Position numbers and translations under genes: made by a program
Shown here: piece by piece, positions 1 through 15,462 of the stretch
Layout: every line of letters starts with the position of its first letter
Position numbering within the stretch: the stretch's first letter is position 1
Notes under the pieces: model-generated
Database searches by the model: none
What the model was told of the DNA's origin: nothing
What the model saw: only the letters and a program-made list of their open reading frames with translations
NCBI RefSeq assembly: GCF_029867415.1
Contig: NC_081185.1
Span: forward strand, 133,879,753 to 133,943,752
DNA: 64,000 nucleotides
Direction of reading: 5' to 3'
Origin: Vicia villosa
Taxonomy: Eukaryota; Streptophyta; Magnoliopsida; Fabales; Fabaceae

Positions 1-2450
1 TGATAAAAAACAATAACTGTTTCATCTTTTGATAATTTCACATCAGTAGGAGCAGGTGTCCTTTTGTGACTAGCATTTTCCATACCAAACTTCTTTACCA
101 TGTTCTTGGCATATTTACTTTGAGAGATTAAGATAGAGTCATCCATCTGTATCACTTGAAGTCCAAGAAAATATGTCAATTCACCAACAAGACTCATCTC
201 AAATTCTGATTGCATTTGTTTGACAATATGTTCCACCATCTGGTCTGACATCCCTCCAAAGTCCAAACACAATGTCATCAACATATATTTGAGCAATAGT
301 AAGTTTTCCATATTTCTCCTTAAAAAATAAGGTCTTGTCTATTCCTCATTTCCTGTAGCCATTGTTGACAATAAATTTTGTCAACCTCTCATACCAAGCT
401 CTGGGAGCTTATTTCAATCCATATAGAGCTTTATTTAGCTTAAACAAATGATCCGGATAAGTTGGATCAATGAATCCTTTTGGTTGTTCAACATAAACCT
501 CTTCAAGTAAGTACCTATTCAGAAAAGCATTTTTCACATCCCTTTGGAATAGTTTAAATTTCAATAAGCAGATGACTCATAAAAATAGTATTATGGATTC
601 AAGTCTAGCAACTAGAGCAAAAGTCACATCAAAATCTATTCCTTAAATCTGAGTGTGGCCTTGTACCATAAGTATGGCCTTATTTCTTGTGACAACTCCA
701 CTTTCATCAATTTTGTCCTTGTACACCCACCTTGTACCAATGACATTAGTTCCACTAGGCCTATAAACTAAGTCACAAACTTCATTCCTCTTGAACTTAC
801 TAAGTTCTTCTTGCATGGAATTAATCCATAATTCATCAATTAAAGCTTCCTTTACATTTTTGGGTTCAATCTTAGAAATAAAGCAAGAGTTAGAAACAAC
901 TTCCCTTGATCTAGTAGTAATCCCTTAGTTAAGATTTTTTATAATGATTTCTTTAGGATGATCTTTATAAATTCTAATTGAAGGGCCCTTATTGACTTGA
1001 GTGTCCTTAGGTTTTGTATAAACAGTCTCAACATTGGTGTCATCTTTTCAACATTTTCGAACTCATCATCTGTCTAGAATGATGTTCCAACATTGTCTTC
1101 AACATTATGATCATTGTTTATGCTTGAGTCATCAACCATAACATTTATTGATTCCATCATGACCTGAGTTCTATTTTTAAAGACTCTATACGTTCTGTTG
1201 TTTGTAGAGTAGCCAAGAAATGTCCCTTCATCACTCTTGGGGTTCATCTTTCTTCTTTGTTCACGATCAGCCAAGATATATCACTTATTTTCAAAAACAT
1301 GAAAGTATTTGACCGTAGGTTTACTTCCTTTCCATAACTCATCTAGGGTATTTGATGTTCCAATCTTTAACGTGACTCTATTATGGATATAATAACTAGT
1401 ATTGATAGCCTCTAACCAAAAATGATATGGTAAGTTCTTTGCATGAAGCATGACCCTTGCTGATTCTTGTAGAGTTTCGTTCTTTCTTTCAACAACTTCA
1501 TTATGTTGAGGAGCAATAAGAGGGGACAATTCATGACTAATACCTTGAGAGGCACAAAATTCAGCAAACTTGTTATTTCAAACTCCCTACCATGATCATT
1601 TCTGATACTGACAATGTTGTTTTCCTTCTCTCTTTGAAGCTTTTGGAACAACTCTTTGAAGACTTCAAAGACTTCTGATTTTTCTCTAATGAAATTCACC
1701 CAAGTGAATCTTGAGAAATCATCAACAACAACATAAGCATACCTTTTTCCACTAAGACTTTCAGCTTGCATAAGTCCCATCAAGTCAATATGAAGGAGTT
1801 CCAGAACTTTTGAGGTGGTCTGATATTGAAGCTTTTGGTGTGACATCTTGGTTTGCTTTCCAATTTGATATTCTCCACTGATTCTTCCTTCCTCAATTTT
1901 GAGTTTAGGAATGCCTTTGATAGCTTCTTTAGACATAATCTTCTTCATACCCTTTAAATGCAATTGGCCAAGTTTTTTATGCCCCAAATTTACTTCATCT
2001 TCTTTGGACAATATGCAGGGGGTAATCATTTATTCCTTGAGGTGCCCACAAGTAGAAATTGTCCTTAGACCCGTCCCCTTTCATTAGCACTTCATTCTCA
2101 TTATTAGTGGCTAGACATTCAGACTTAGTAAAGTTCAACTTAAAGCCTTGATCACATAGCTGACTAATACTTATCAAATTGGTAGTTAGGCCTTCTACAA
2201 ACAAGACTCTATCAATCTGGAGATCCTTCACAAGCTAGTCTTCCAACACCTTTAATTACTCTTTGACACCATCTCCAAAAGTGACATGGATAGTTGTGTG
2301 AGTTTTAATATCTTCCAACAAATTCTTCACACCTGTCATATGCCTAGAGCATCCACTGTCAAAATACTAGTCTTCATTAGATGAGACTTTAAGGGAGCTA
2401 TGAGCAATGAGATTTTTTAGAATATGTCTCACCTTCCAAGTCTTGGTTAG
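1..2450 (-). pseudogene. Ty1/copia polyprotein remnant (RT, integrase, protease)
   Basis: Decayed coding region of a Ty1/copia retrotransposon, read right to left. Seen in translation: a protease-type DSGCSRHMT motif near 2340-2375, a pre-integrase region (about 1990-2230), integrase core pieces (about 1280-2030, including HNEVVERKNETL) and reverse transcriptase with ALYGLK and the catalytic YVDD at 274-285. The order protease-integrase-RT is diagnostic of copia rather than gypsy elements. The frame is broken repeatedly by stops and shifts, so no full polyprotein can be made. RT continues off the left edge, where the 3' LTR would lie. Primer site and 5' LTR are at 5177-6422. Confidence 0.88.
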
Positions 2451-5176
2451 TCTTGGTTAGTAAAGACTTAACAATGTCTGAACACTACCCTTATTCCCTA
2501 TGTTTGTCTCAAGTTGACAAACATAACCTAAATAGACTCTAAATTTACCCATATCCGAAAGAAGGACATTGGAGACTCAAACAAGACTCATGAGAAGAAT
2601 AAAAAGCAAAGAAAAGAAGGGGAAAAATGACTCTAAAAACCTGAGAAATTTAAATAACATACCTAGACTTTAAAGAATTTCTTGATCAAGAGATGTTATT
2701 TGAGAAAGAACTGTATCAGGTGGACTTGTGCAATGGTTGGAACATGCACTATATCAGAACAAGTGATATACACCATCAATACATGTTTTTAGATCATAAT
2801 GCAAAGAATGATCCTTGCCGGTTTTCAAGGATAAAACATGTCTTGAGTTATGTTCTGACATCTTGTATGACATTGTTCTTCTGGCTTAAAGATTAGTCTT
2901 TGAGAGACTTTCCATTTGATTAGAAGCAAAATAACATTGTCCTTGCTGATCTTCATACTCTCTTACTCCCCCTGAGATATACAAATTTAGGACATCTTTG
3001 ATGTTCGTCCTTGAAGCATCCTCTATTTGGAATTTGTCACAGTTTCCAAATTTAGAATCTTCAATTTGCTTGCTACACAAGATTCAAATTTCCACACTCT
3101 GCAACTTGAAGTAGAAGAAACTATAATTGTATAACCATAAAATAATCTTCAGCAGATAAGTCTGAGCCTTATCTCTCTAGTGTCTTCAACAGTAGTGATG
3201 ATGTATTTTCACTTAGATCTTTTTCCTTCATCACATACTTCTTCTCTTCATACAGACATTGCAAATATCCAGCTCCCATCAAGATATTTAACTGAATCAG
3301 TATGCTTCACCAGATACCATTGCCACACATCCTAAGCTTGTGAAGATAACATTGAACATTAACATTTAGTTCACACTAGTCCTTGAATACACAATTGGAA
3401 GGACTTCTCATCTAATAGGTACTAAGTCTCCCATCAAAGTACTTATTAGTTACTTAGTAAGATTTACTACTTACACTAGTTCATCTTGACTGATTTCTTC
3501 TTCTCAGTCTTGCATCCAGGTTCTACGCCTAATAAGTACTAAGTCTCCCGTCAAAGTACTTATCAGTTAGAATTTACTACTCACACTAGATCATTCTGAC
3601 TGATTACCTCTTCACACTTATATATTCCTCTTGGCAAAAAAAAACAAAAAAAAATAAACTGAAGATCTTGAGATGATGTTGTAACATCTGATATGACATC
3701 ATCCTTCATGGTTCTTGGTTAACATCTTTAACATCTAATTCATAGCACTTAGGGTGGAAATAATTGAGTGTAATTATCAGTAACATCCAGAAATATCAAG
3801 GAATAGAATAGTCAACATCTCAATAAGCTTTTCTTCAGACTTTCGTTCTGATTTTTAGATGATGGATGCCATAGTCTGTACCTATAGAGGAGATTCCCTC
3901 ATTTAGGTTTCTGGAACAGACTCACATATGGCATAACACTGAATTAGTCAGATTCTTCTGATCCATCTGACTTCCTTGATTCTAAATAACACTACCCTTT
4001 TTGGATAACAACTAGGGCAGTCAACATTCGTGACCATATTTCACTGTGGTTGAGACACAGTATTCAACTCCAACAACTGTTCTATGGTCATGAATTAAAA
4101 ATCTACATATCTGGTTCCTTTGATCAGAGGAAAATACCAAATATAAGCTCATCTTGATTTAAACAAAAAGTACTTGAAGAGTATACCTTTATGAGTTTTC
4201 TTTTATGCATTGAGCTTTACTTCATAACTCCAACAACCTGATATCTAGAGCAGAAGTATTTGTTGATCGTGTCCTGATCAACTGATATGCAGATGTCTCC
4301 TCTTCCAGATCAGGAGTAGGTTCCAAACATATGTACTCACACTACATTAGTTTAGCACCAGAACATCTGTTCTTCAACTGGTAGCTACATACCAATAATA
4401 ATAATGTTCTAACATCCTATAGAACATCAATTCCATCTCTTTGGAACACATTATCCTTGATAATCTTCAAGGTCTTCAAACAACTTGCAGATGTATATGA
4501 GAATCATTAATCACTTGATACTCATCAACTCTATCAATAAATGTCTGTATGAGTGAACTTGAGAAGTACTCAAGTATCTTTGACATTTTTAATATATTTG
4601 AAAAATCTGCCAAATATTCTGTTGATAAAAGTATAACCCTAGACTTCTTCTAGCACTTTGAGGGTTGTATTAAAAGCTACGCAGCGAAATATAGCCATAT
4701 TTCAACAGACTTTACATAATGCTTACTCCATAATTCAATTGTAAGCATGATATCCAAGAATTGAAAGTAAATCAACCCTACAAGACGCTTGCTACTTCAC
4801 CAAGCAATAGACTAGATCTAACCAATATCCTGACCAGATAGAACCACATAAGCACAAACAATACCTTATCAATATCTTCACTCCCGCATGAAGGTTTTGA
4901 CAATCTTCTTCTCTGTGCTAACTATAAGTTGAAAAATTCAATTCAAATTCTCCACTCCCGCATGAAGTCTTTGAATTGTATTCCAACTTCATTATCTTCT
5001 TTCACCAAGAAGGTACAATGGCCCTGGTCAAGTTGGTTTAGTCTTCCACACATAGGTCCATCCTCCTCTTCAAGGGACCATACAATATGAACACTCCTTG
5101 TTCAAACAATCTTCTACATTGTACACAACCAGAAAGTATCCCCCATGGATCTCATCCAGAAATAGACAGGATGCCT
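2451..5176 (-). other. Copia gag/leader region, eroded
   Basis: Between the protease remnant and the primer site, where gag and the untranslated leader should lie. Only short scattered ORFs (for example 2886-3080) with no recognisable gag domain are present. It also holds a duplicated 3.4-3.6 kb segment listed separately. Assignment rests on position between pol and primer site. Confidence 0.5.
3411..3612. repeat. Diverged tandem duplication in copia leader
   Basis: Two copies of a block of about 85-120 bp: each starts near 'ctaataggtactaagtctc' (3412; 3528 with changes), continues through 'caaagtacttat' and ends in a TTTACTACT..CACACTAG segment. The copies differ by small indels. Confidence 0.7.
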
Positions 5177-5188
5177 GCTCTGATACCA
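5177..5188 (-). other. Copia primer-binding site (initiator tRNA-Met)
   Basis: On the minus strand this reads TGGTATCAGAGC, the standard plant copia primer site matching the 3' end of initiator tRNA-Met. It lies 2 nt inside the LTR edge at 5191. Confidence 0.9.
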
Positions 5189-5190
5189 AT

Positions 5191-6422
5191 TGAAATTCTA
5201 GTGACAGCAGACTCAAATGTCATATAAGGATGTCTTGACATCTGATCTGACATTATAAAACAGAAAAGGTAGGAGTACAAATAACAGTGCAGGAAAGCAA
5301 TAAAAACACACAAGAATTGTTCACCCAATTCGGTTCAATCAACCTACTCTGGGGGCTACCAAGCCAGGGATGAAGTCCACTATTAGCAGTATCAATTCAA
5401 TGCTAAACTCCCCCGTTTACAACTTCTCACTTAATCACTACCCAATGACCCTTCTACCTAGGTTCTCCCTAAACATGGGATATATCCATTCCACTCCCAA
5501 TCATTGCAATGATGTCTAGCAATCAACCCCTCAGCCACTACATCAACAATCCTTCACCAACATTCTAAGCACATATACAAAGTTAACTTGAAGTTGCTTA
5601 CAAGCTTTCTCCAAGAACAAAACTTCATTCATTGCTTCACAGCTTCTGAGTGAGTAAAACAAACCTCTTACCTACAGGATTTGAGGCACAAATCAGTGAC
5701 CATCCCACAATTCGAGTGGTTCACTTACACGACTAACCCTAAAAACTACATCTTGTCAATACTCGACTAGCTTACTAAAATAGGTTACAAAGCTTCCTAT
5801 TTATAACCTATTCCCAACTGGGCTTGGGCCTTCAATCACAACTTTATTTGTTGTTACAAATCAGCAGAATTCTTCTGCTAAAAGAAAGGTCTTTAATCAT
5901 AAGTTTCCTAAATTGTCTCCATAATTAGAAACTATATGATTTTCAATATTTTGTCTTGATTCTTTTGACCTTTAAATCATAACAAACTGACATAACAAAC
6001 TGTTGCTAAAATTTCTCCACAATATAAGCTCCAAGATATTCTCCACAAATATCTCCATAAAATATGCTCCAAGTAACAATAATAAGTTGTTACACGTTTG
6101 CAACAGATTCTCCTATAAAATCTTTCAACATTTAGTTTCCTAAATGTTCTCCTTGATCTCCTTAGATATAGCTCCACATAGGATTCAATGTTTTAGGAAT
6201 ATTCTGTTTCTGTTATAATAGAATCCAAACTGTCAGCTCAAATACGATGTCACGACATCTTCTTCGACATGTTGTTCCAGATGTTGAAACATTTCAACAC
6301 AACATGTTTCTCCATTAAATAGAACTTCAACCTGCTTTCTCTTACAAGTTATAATTATATTTTTCCTATTGCTGCTAAATTAGTTTTACTAAACATAAAG
6401 TCAATCCTCAAAAGCACTAACA
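5191..6422 (-). repeat. 5' LTR of the minus-strand copia element
   Basis: About 1.23 kb. Its inner edge is fixed by the primer site: on the minus strand it ends ...CTAGAATTTCA. The outer edge (minus-strand TGTTAGTGCTTTTGAGG at 6422) is chosen from the TG terminus and the change of sequence there, so it is less certain. A TATA-like TAGGTTATAAATAGG lies at about 5800-5815 on the minus strand, suitable as the LTR promoter. The partner 3' LTR is outside the window. Confidence 0.7.
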
Positions 6423-6622
6423 ATAGTTATTGGTGATGTCTAAAGAGATGTTCTTGACATTTGATATTTTCTTTCTTTCTAATATCGTTAATGTTCTTCT
6501 GAATTGACTTCCAAGTAACACAATGATGTCAGGTAATTTTTTCTCAGAATCTGTAATACCAAAAAATATTCTCCCTGGAGCTCACCCAACACACAGAACA
6601 GGGTGTCTACTCTGATACCAAA
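6423..6622 (-). mobile_element. Leader and primer site of a second copia element
   Basis: A further ACTCTGATACCA (6609-6620; minus-strand TGGTATCAGAGT) sits 2 nt from a second LTR-like start, exactly the spacing of the first element. The 200 bp to its left therefore looks like the untranslated leader of a related copia element, cut off where the first element's LTR begins. This suggests the first element inserted into the second. Confidence 0.6.
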
Positions 6623-7030
6623 TGAAATTCTGGCACTAGCAATACATATGTCAAGACAGATGCTATGACATCATCTGCTGATTGAAAACACTTTTACCAA
6701 AATAGAAATTATGCAGAATTAAATTGCAAAAGGTAAAAGAATACAATCAGTTGTTAACCCAATTTGGTGCAACTCACAATCAATTGTCCATAAAATATCC
6801 TTAATTTGCTTTGCCTATATGTGTACCAGAATATTCTATAATCTCATATTCTTCAATCAAATCTTTAAGGAATTAAACCAGTATGTACTATGATGATGTT
6901 CTGGTATAGCATGTCACAACATCTGTCAAAACACGTGACAACAGAACCTGTCATCTCATGACAGTTGGTCAAGATGTTACAATATCTTACTCAACATCAA
7001 TTAAGAACCATGTTTTAGCAAAGTTAATGT
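6623..7030 (-). repeat. Truncated LTR of the second copia element
   Basis: Starts TGAAATTCTGGCACTAGC, clearly related to the start of the first LTR (TGAAATTCTAGTGACAGC), and shares further short words. It stops after about 400 bp where a gypsy-derived reading frame begins on the other strand. The right edge is approximate. Confidence 0.55.
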
Positions 7031-7069
7031 CAATCAGAAAACCATGGATCTAATAATACTCATAAGGAA

Positions 7070-7335
7070 AAAAAGAAAGGGTGGCTAAGGCATACAATAA
7101 GAAGGCGAGTCCTAAAACTTTTATGGCCGACAATTTAGTTTGGAATTTTATCTTGCCAACGAATAGAAAATATATGACTTTAGGGAAATGGTCACCTTAC
7201 TGGGAAGGTCCTTTTTAGATCACTCACTCATTTTCAAATAATGCATATGAGATTGAAGTAACTAATCTATAGCATCAAAACCTGATGATAAATGAGAAGT
7301 ACCTAAAGAGGTACAAACCTATGTTGTAGGAGATT
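7070..7335 (+). pseudogene. Ty3/gypsy pol C-terminus remnant
   Basis: The plus strand translates to RVAKAYNKK, then LGKWSPYWEGPF and a YLKRYKPML ending, the characteristic tail after integrase in plant Ty3/gypsy pol. Two in-frame stops interrupt it. No RT or integrase core remains upstream: the element was truncated where the copia LTR now ends. It gives the orientation of the gypsy remnant as plus, opposite to the copia elements. Confidence 0.75.
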
Positions 7336-7452
7336 CGAATAATAGAATGAGCATTTAAAATAATGAAGATAAGCCACCATTGTATTTAAAAGTGAAAAAA
7401 TTACAATTTCATTACATAATACTCAGTCAGAAAAATAAATTGACATAGATAA

Positions 7453-8133
7453 TTAAGCAAAATTGGTTTTGAGGGCATCGAGGAGTTTCTTCAAAAGAGA
7501 GATCTTGTCGTCAAGTTGGGAATCCCCAGTTTTAATTTCTTTGATTTCTGAATCCAGTTGAAGAGCAATCATCACATGTTTGAGGCCAATGTGAGCGTAA
7601 CCATACCACAACGTTGGCGCAATCTTACCACAACGAAGTTGAAAGGTATTCGTCGAACCTTCCCAACAATGAAACACAACGAATAACATGTTCTGATTGT
7701 ATGTAGGGCCTACCCTAGATACTTGAATCAAGTCGAAAAGACCTAGATCTTTCCAGGTCTGTTATTTTTTAGCTTTTACCTTATGTAACAAGTTAAAATA
7801 GTTTGAATGATCAGTATATAAGACAAAACAAAAAACACGGCAAGACATATAGGTTAAGTCTAAAGGTTTATTTACAGCCGCAAGAGGTTTAGTACGATCA
7901 TAACATAGGAAATCTAACTATCCCTTTCTACATTCATGTTAAGACTAGGGAAAAGACCTAAAAAACATGCGTTGTATCAGGTGAAAGGGATTAATACCTG
8001 GAATTTCCATATTAGGATTTTTTTCTTCCTCAAGAGGAGGTTCAGGAACATATAGTTGATTTCCAACGAGAATGGACATCCTAATGGCTGCATCAACTGG
8101 AACATTTTGTTTTGAAGTTGATTTCGGCGACAT
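7453..8133 (-). pseudogene. Antisense extra ORF in gypsy 3' region (plant-mobile-domain-like)
   Basis: Two coding blocks lie antisense to the gypsy element, between its pol tail and its polypurine tract. The 5' block (7998-8133) starts MSPKSTSKQN; the 3' block (about 7453-7758) begins TWKDLGLFDLIQ after an acceptor-like site and contains NTFQLRCGKIAPTL, which resembles the start of the plant mobile domain (PMD) family, and a helical, charged C-terminus. Extra antisense ORFs at this place are known for Tat-lineage gypsy elements. The simplest donor (7997) and acceptor (7759) do not keep the frame, so the gene is either broken or spliced differently. The PMD assignment is by eye. Upstream (8134-8340) the minus strand lacks a clear TATA box. 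Confidence 0.5.
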
Positions 8134-8540
8134 TTGGGTTGAAATGAGTATAGATTGTCAAGAAAATTGAAGTTTTTGTAGGAAAAAACTCGAAGTTTTC
8201 TGAGTTTTTCCGCTGAAGAAGGAAGAGAAAATGGGAGAAAAGAAACGAAAAGGAAAAGAGATATATTTATAAAAAAAGAATTTTCATTTTCTTGTTTCTT
8301 CAAGAAAATTAGAAAACATTTTGACAAGTGTCCCACGAAGAGTGAGAAAAAGGAAGTTGAGATCGCGTGTGATCTACAATCTTCTAGAAAATCGAAACCA
8401 TGATAGTTTTCTCTGAATTCACACGTCTCAAAAAGAGGTTTTAATAAGTAGCCATAATGATGGTGACGTCAACGCACAACTTAAAATGGTGTTGGAACTT
8501 CAAAAATGCCACATGTCTCTCAAATTGAATCGAAAGTAGC

Positions 8541-8557
8541 ATTTTTGGGGGACAATT
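8541..8557 (+). other. Gypsy polypurine tract
   Basis: TTTTTGGGGGACA followed by TGTC, the usual PPT/LTR junction. It agrees with plus-strand orientation of the pol tail. Confidence 0.65.
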
Positions 8558-9203
8558 TGTCAACCAAGAAATTTCACTATGCTAACTCGACAAAAGGAAG
8601 TGGTTGAAACTTATGCACAAGCGTAAGGCAAGATTTTGTACTGTTGACCCAAAGCCAAGCTTAAGACGAAATGTCAATGTTCAACTTACTGAGGCTTTGG
8701 GTCTGACACTTAACAAAATTTCCATAAGTTTAGAGATGATTGGTTTGACATATCGAAGGAGATTCGACTAAGGAAATTTCAAAATCAGACCAAGTAACCA
8801 TTTTTTGATCTTATCTAAAAACGCTAGAGACACGTGGAGATCAGAGGCAAGCGAAACATACAAGAATGACATGTTGAATGAAAGTTAGTTGAATGTTGAA
8901 GACATTTATTTTTGCAAATGCTATAAATAGGGATTCTAGTATTAGGATTCGTGGTGGAAAATCATTATAAACTTCAATACACACTTAAAGTACCCATATA
9001 TAAGCGATAAACAAGTCTTTGAAGGAAATGTATCAAACTACCTATCAATTTTACTTATGCCAATAAAGGTTTTCCATTCTTTCTAATTTTGTTTGTTTTT
9101 TTGTTCAAACAATCAATCCGACCCAGTCAAATTGTTTCCCCAATCGAATTGTTGTTACCTTTAAATTTTTAATTGTATTTTACCTTAACCCTTTTTCCAA
9201 CAC
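8558..9203 (+). repeat. 3' LTR of the plus-strand gypsy remnant
   Basis: Begins TGTCAACCAAG next to the polypurine tract. A TATA box (GCTATAAATAGGG, about 8929-8941) and downstream CCAATAAAGG (about 9059-9068, polyadenylation-like) give the normal U3-R-U5 order. The right edge is not certain: a ...CCAACA end near 9202 is plausible, but the LTR may reach about 9260. Confidence 0.6.
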
Positions 9204-9780
9204 ACTTGACACTAAATTCACGACAACTTTAGGTGCGTGATTTTTTCCCAGAAGAATCACACAATGTGCCCCAGGATTTACAAGTTTGGTACTTTAAGCG
9301 ATAAATTTAAAACTAAGTGATTGTTTACCAAAATCACCATTGAACACTCATATTTGATTTTGGCCTCGTTGTTTGCTCCATTTTTTCATTTAAAAGGGTT
9401 GTACCTTTAACCTATACAAACGTCAACTGAGTGAGAATTTGCAATATATTTTTCTAAGCATTCTATTCTCATTTCTAAGCTTTCTAGTTTTGTTTTTTAT
9501 CCGATAATGAGACATGTTCTCAGTATCCCGTAAAATCACTTCATTGCTTTCACGAAAATTCCCATAGGACTTTCCACCATCTCTCCCAAAATATCGATAA
9601 ACTTTGATTTATGGAAGATATATAACATACTTTTTGGTAACCGCTGTGACCCGTAAACCTTCATTTAAGGATTCCTTTATTTTTCTCCAACTATCTCGAT
9701 AAAGGTGTTTTGGTCCACAATTTCTACCAACTCTCATAAGACTACACAACACGTCCATCCTAAAAGTAGCCACACTAAAT
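9204..9780. other. Intergenic, no gene seen
   Basis: AT-rich sequence without a convincing ORF or terminal repeat. Confidence 0.5.
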
Positions 9781-10320
9781 TCAAATCACTAGGGGTGTTA
9801 ATTGGTTCCGGTAAATATGAACTAAATCAAAATCCAAACCAAACTATTGTGTTTGGGTCGAAATTTTTTTTAGATCGAGTAGAAACTGAACCAAAATAAT
9901 GAAACCCGATATTAATTGGTCTGTGTAAGTGATTTTTAAAATTCTACCGTGAACCCATCTATCCGAACCAACCATATTAATTCATATAATTTATATCATC
10001 ATTATCCTGAAAACTAGTATAAGATATTCAACTTTAAGAAAAAAATAAAATAAAACACCATTTGTGTCATTCACAACATATATAGGTAAACAAAAAATAT
10101 TAAGAATTTTATATTATTATAAAAAATTAGTTGATGTAAATTTTGCATATTTGTTTCTAATGTATCCTATCAATCCAATCCAAACCAACCAATTATTTTC
10201 CGATTTGATTCCGTTTAGGTTTTATCGAAAAAATGTAAAAATCCAATCCAAACTAATCAATATATTTTTGATCGGTTTGGGCATCAAATTCTCTCAAAAG
10301 TGAATCAAACCGGCCCACAA
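9781..10320. repeat. MITE-like gene-proximal repeat
   Basis: Starts with CTAGGGGTGTTAATTGGTTC and is full of CCAAACCAAA/CCAATCCAAA words. It ends with the reverse pattern, AATCAAACCGGCCCAC. Repeats with this look are common near plant genes. Edges and class are uncertain; the short ORFs inside are low-complexity artefacts. Confidence 0.4.
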
Positions 10321-10740
10321 ACACCGATATAAATCATATGTATTCCATCTCACTAAACCTAATATCATTCAGTAGTCACTCTCAGTCTCCCAACTACTAA
10401 TTTTTTTAAAGTAGTCTACTGGCTGTAATTCACATTTTTTTTAATGAATAAGTGGAATATTTCATATTCAAACTCGCACTCCTACGTCTGATATTTGTAC
10501 ACAATTATCAACTAAAACACTCAACTCTTCTTCGAGCCGCATATAAAATTCAAATCCATCTTAATAGATTTTCCAAGAAAAAACCCCACCTAAATCACAC
10601 TTTTACAAAGCTAAAGTACCTATTAAACTCCCTACTCTTATTTCTTAAAAATCCAAATAATTAACTTGATAAATTATTGATAGCTCATATAATAATAAAT
10701 AAGAATTACTTATTATATTTATTTATAACATTAAAACACA
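10321..10740. other. Intergenic, no gene seen
   Basis: AT-rich, no supported feature. Confidence 0.5.
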
Positions 10741-11456
10741 AAATTTAATCTAGGACTAACAATGAATCGAACCAACTCGAAAATAGTTCGAAATTCGATT
10801 CGAAAGTTAAATCGTTGAACTAGATTCATGAACTAAATGAGCTGAATATAAGCTAAAAATTAAGTTCGTTAACTAAATGTGGTGAACTTGAACTATACAT
10901 AGTTTGACTCGTTAGGTTCACGAGTCAACTCGATTATATATGAGATAAATTATATTATCTTTAAGAGTAGGTTTAAAGATTTGCTTCAAATCTTAGTCCC
11001 ATATTTTCTTTTAGTCTAACCGTTTTAATTGATAATTTATATTCTCAAATGAGCAAAATATTTCTACAAATAATTATACAAATAAAATCAACATCGTATA
11101 AATTCCAATATAATAACTTTTATTTTATTTTTATTTTAAAAATATTAATTTAAAATGTCAAATATATATAAAAAAATAGACTTTAAAAAACACTTTTAAG
11201 TATGTGAAACAAGCGAGTTGAACCTAACGAGATAAACCCAACAAGTTGAACCGAGTTGTTCGTGAACTTCTAACGAGTCGAGTTTGAGCTGAAAAAGTTC
11301 GTGATGAACTCGAATTCAAACTTGACCAATTCTTAAAAAGTCGAGTTTGAATTGAAATATAAATTCGTGATGAACTCAAACTCGACCAATTTTTAATGAG
11401 TCGAACTGAGTTGAGGCGAGTTCGACTCGAATCGACTCATTTCCAGTCCAATTTAT
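10741..11456. repeat. Imperfect inverted repeat element (CGAACTCGA-rich)
   Basis: The left end, ATGAATCGAACCAACTCGAA, and the right end, whose complement reads ATGAGTCGATTCGAGTCGAA, form an imperfect inverted pair. Between them are many GAGTTGAAC/GTTCGTGAACT/GAACTCGAA words. This fits a decayed MITE or foldback element just upstream of the Rab gene. There is no coding potential. Confidence 0.45.
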
Positions 11457-11539
11457 TCATTAATTAAAGAAATTAGAAATAAATGTATAACATAAACTTC
11501 TTATTAAAAAAAAAAAAAGAAATAAAATCATGAAACCCT

Positions 11540-11830
11540 TTCCCCCAATTCAATTCAACGCCCGACCGGTGCTGACGTTACACGCTTTCCCTCTTTTCAT
11601 TCTCTCCCATTTCCCCCTTTAGATCTTACCTTTCCTCTTCCTCTTCTCCTCTGGTATTTCCACTTTTCTCTTCAATCATCCATTATTCACCACTTCACCA
11701 ATTATCATCATTATCATTTCAATTTGTATAATAATCATACAAACATGTTTTCGATTTTTGAAAATTTTTAACTTTTTTTTTTGTGATTGTAGATTAACGC
11801 TCGCAGAGGGATAGTGTGTTGTTTGCTTCG
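11540..11830 (+). promoter_or_regulatory. RABE promoter-proximal region and 5' UTR with intron
   Basis: Pyrimidine-rich DNA (CTCTTCCTCTTCTCCTCTG, typical of plant start regions) ends in a donor CTG/GTATTTCC at 11654. A T-rich tract and TTGTGATTGTAG at 11792 give a probable 139-bp intron in the 5' UTR (11654-11792), followed by 38 nt of leader before the ATG at 11831. No clear TATA box is visible. Confidence 0.6.

Positions 11831-15462
<3,632 letters not shown>

Noticed and set aside
10064..10664. 79-aa and 70-aa plus-strand frames
   Set aside because: AT-rich, low-complexity, no splice or promoter context.
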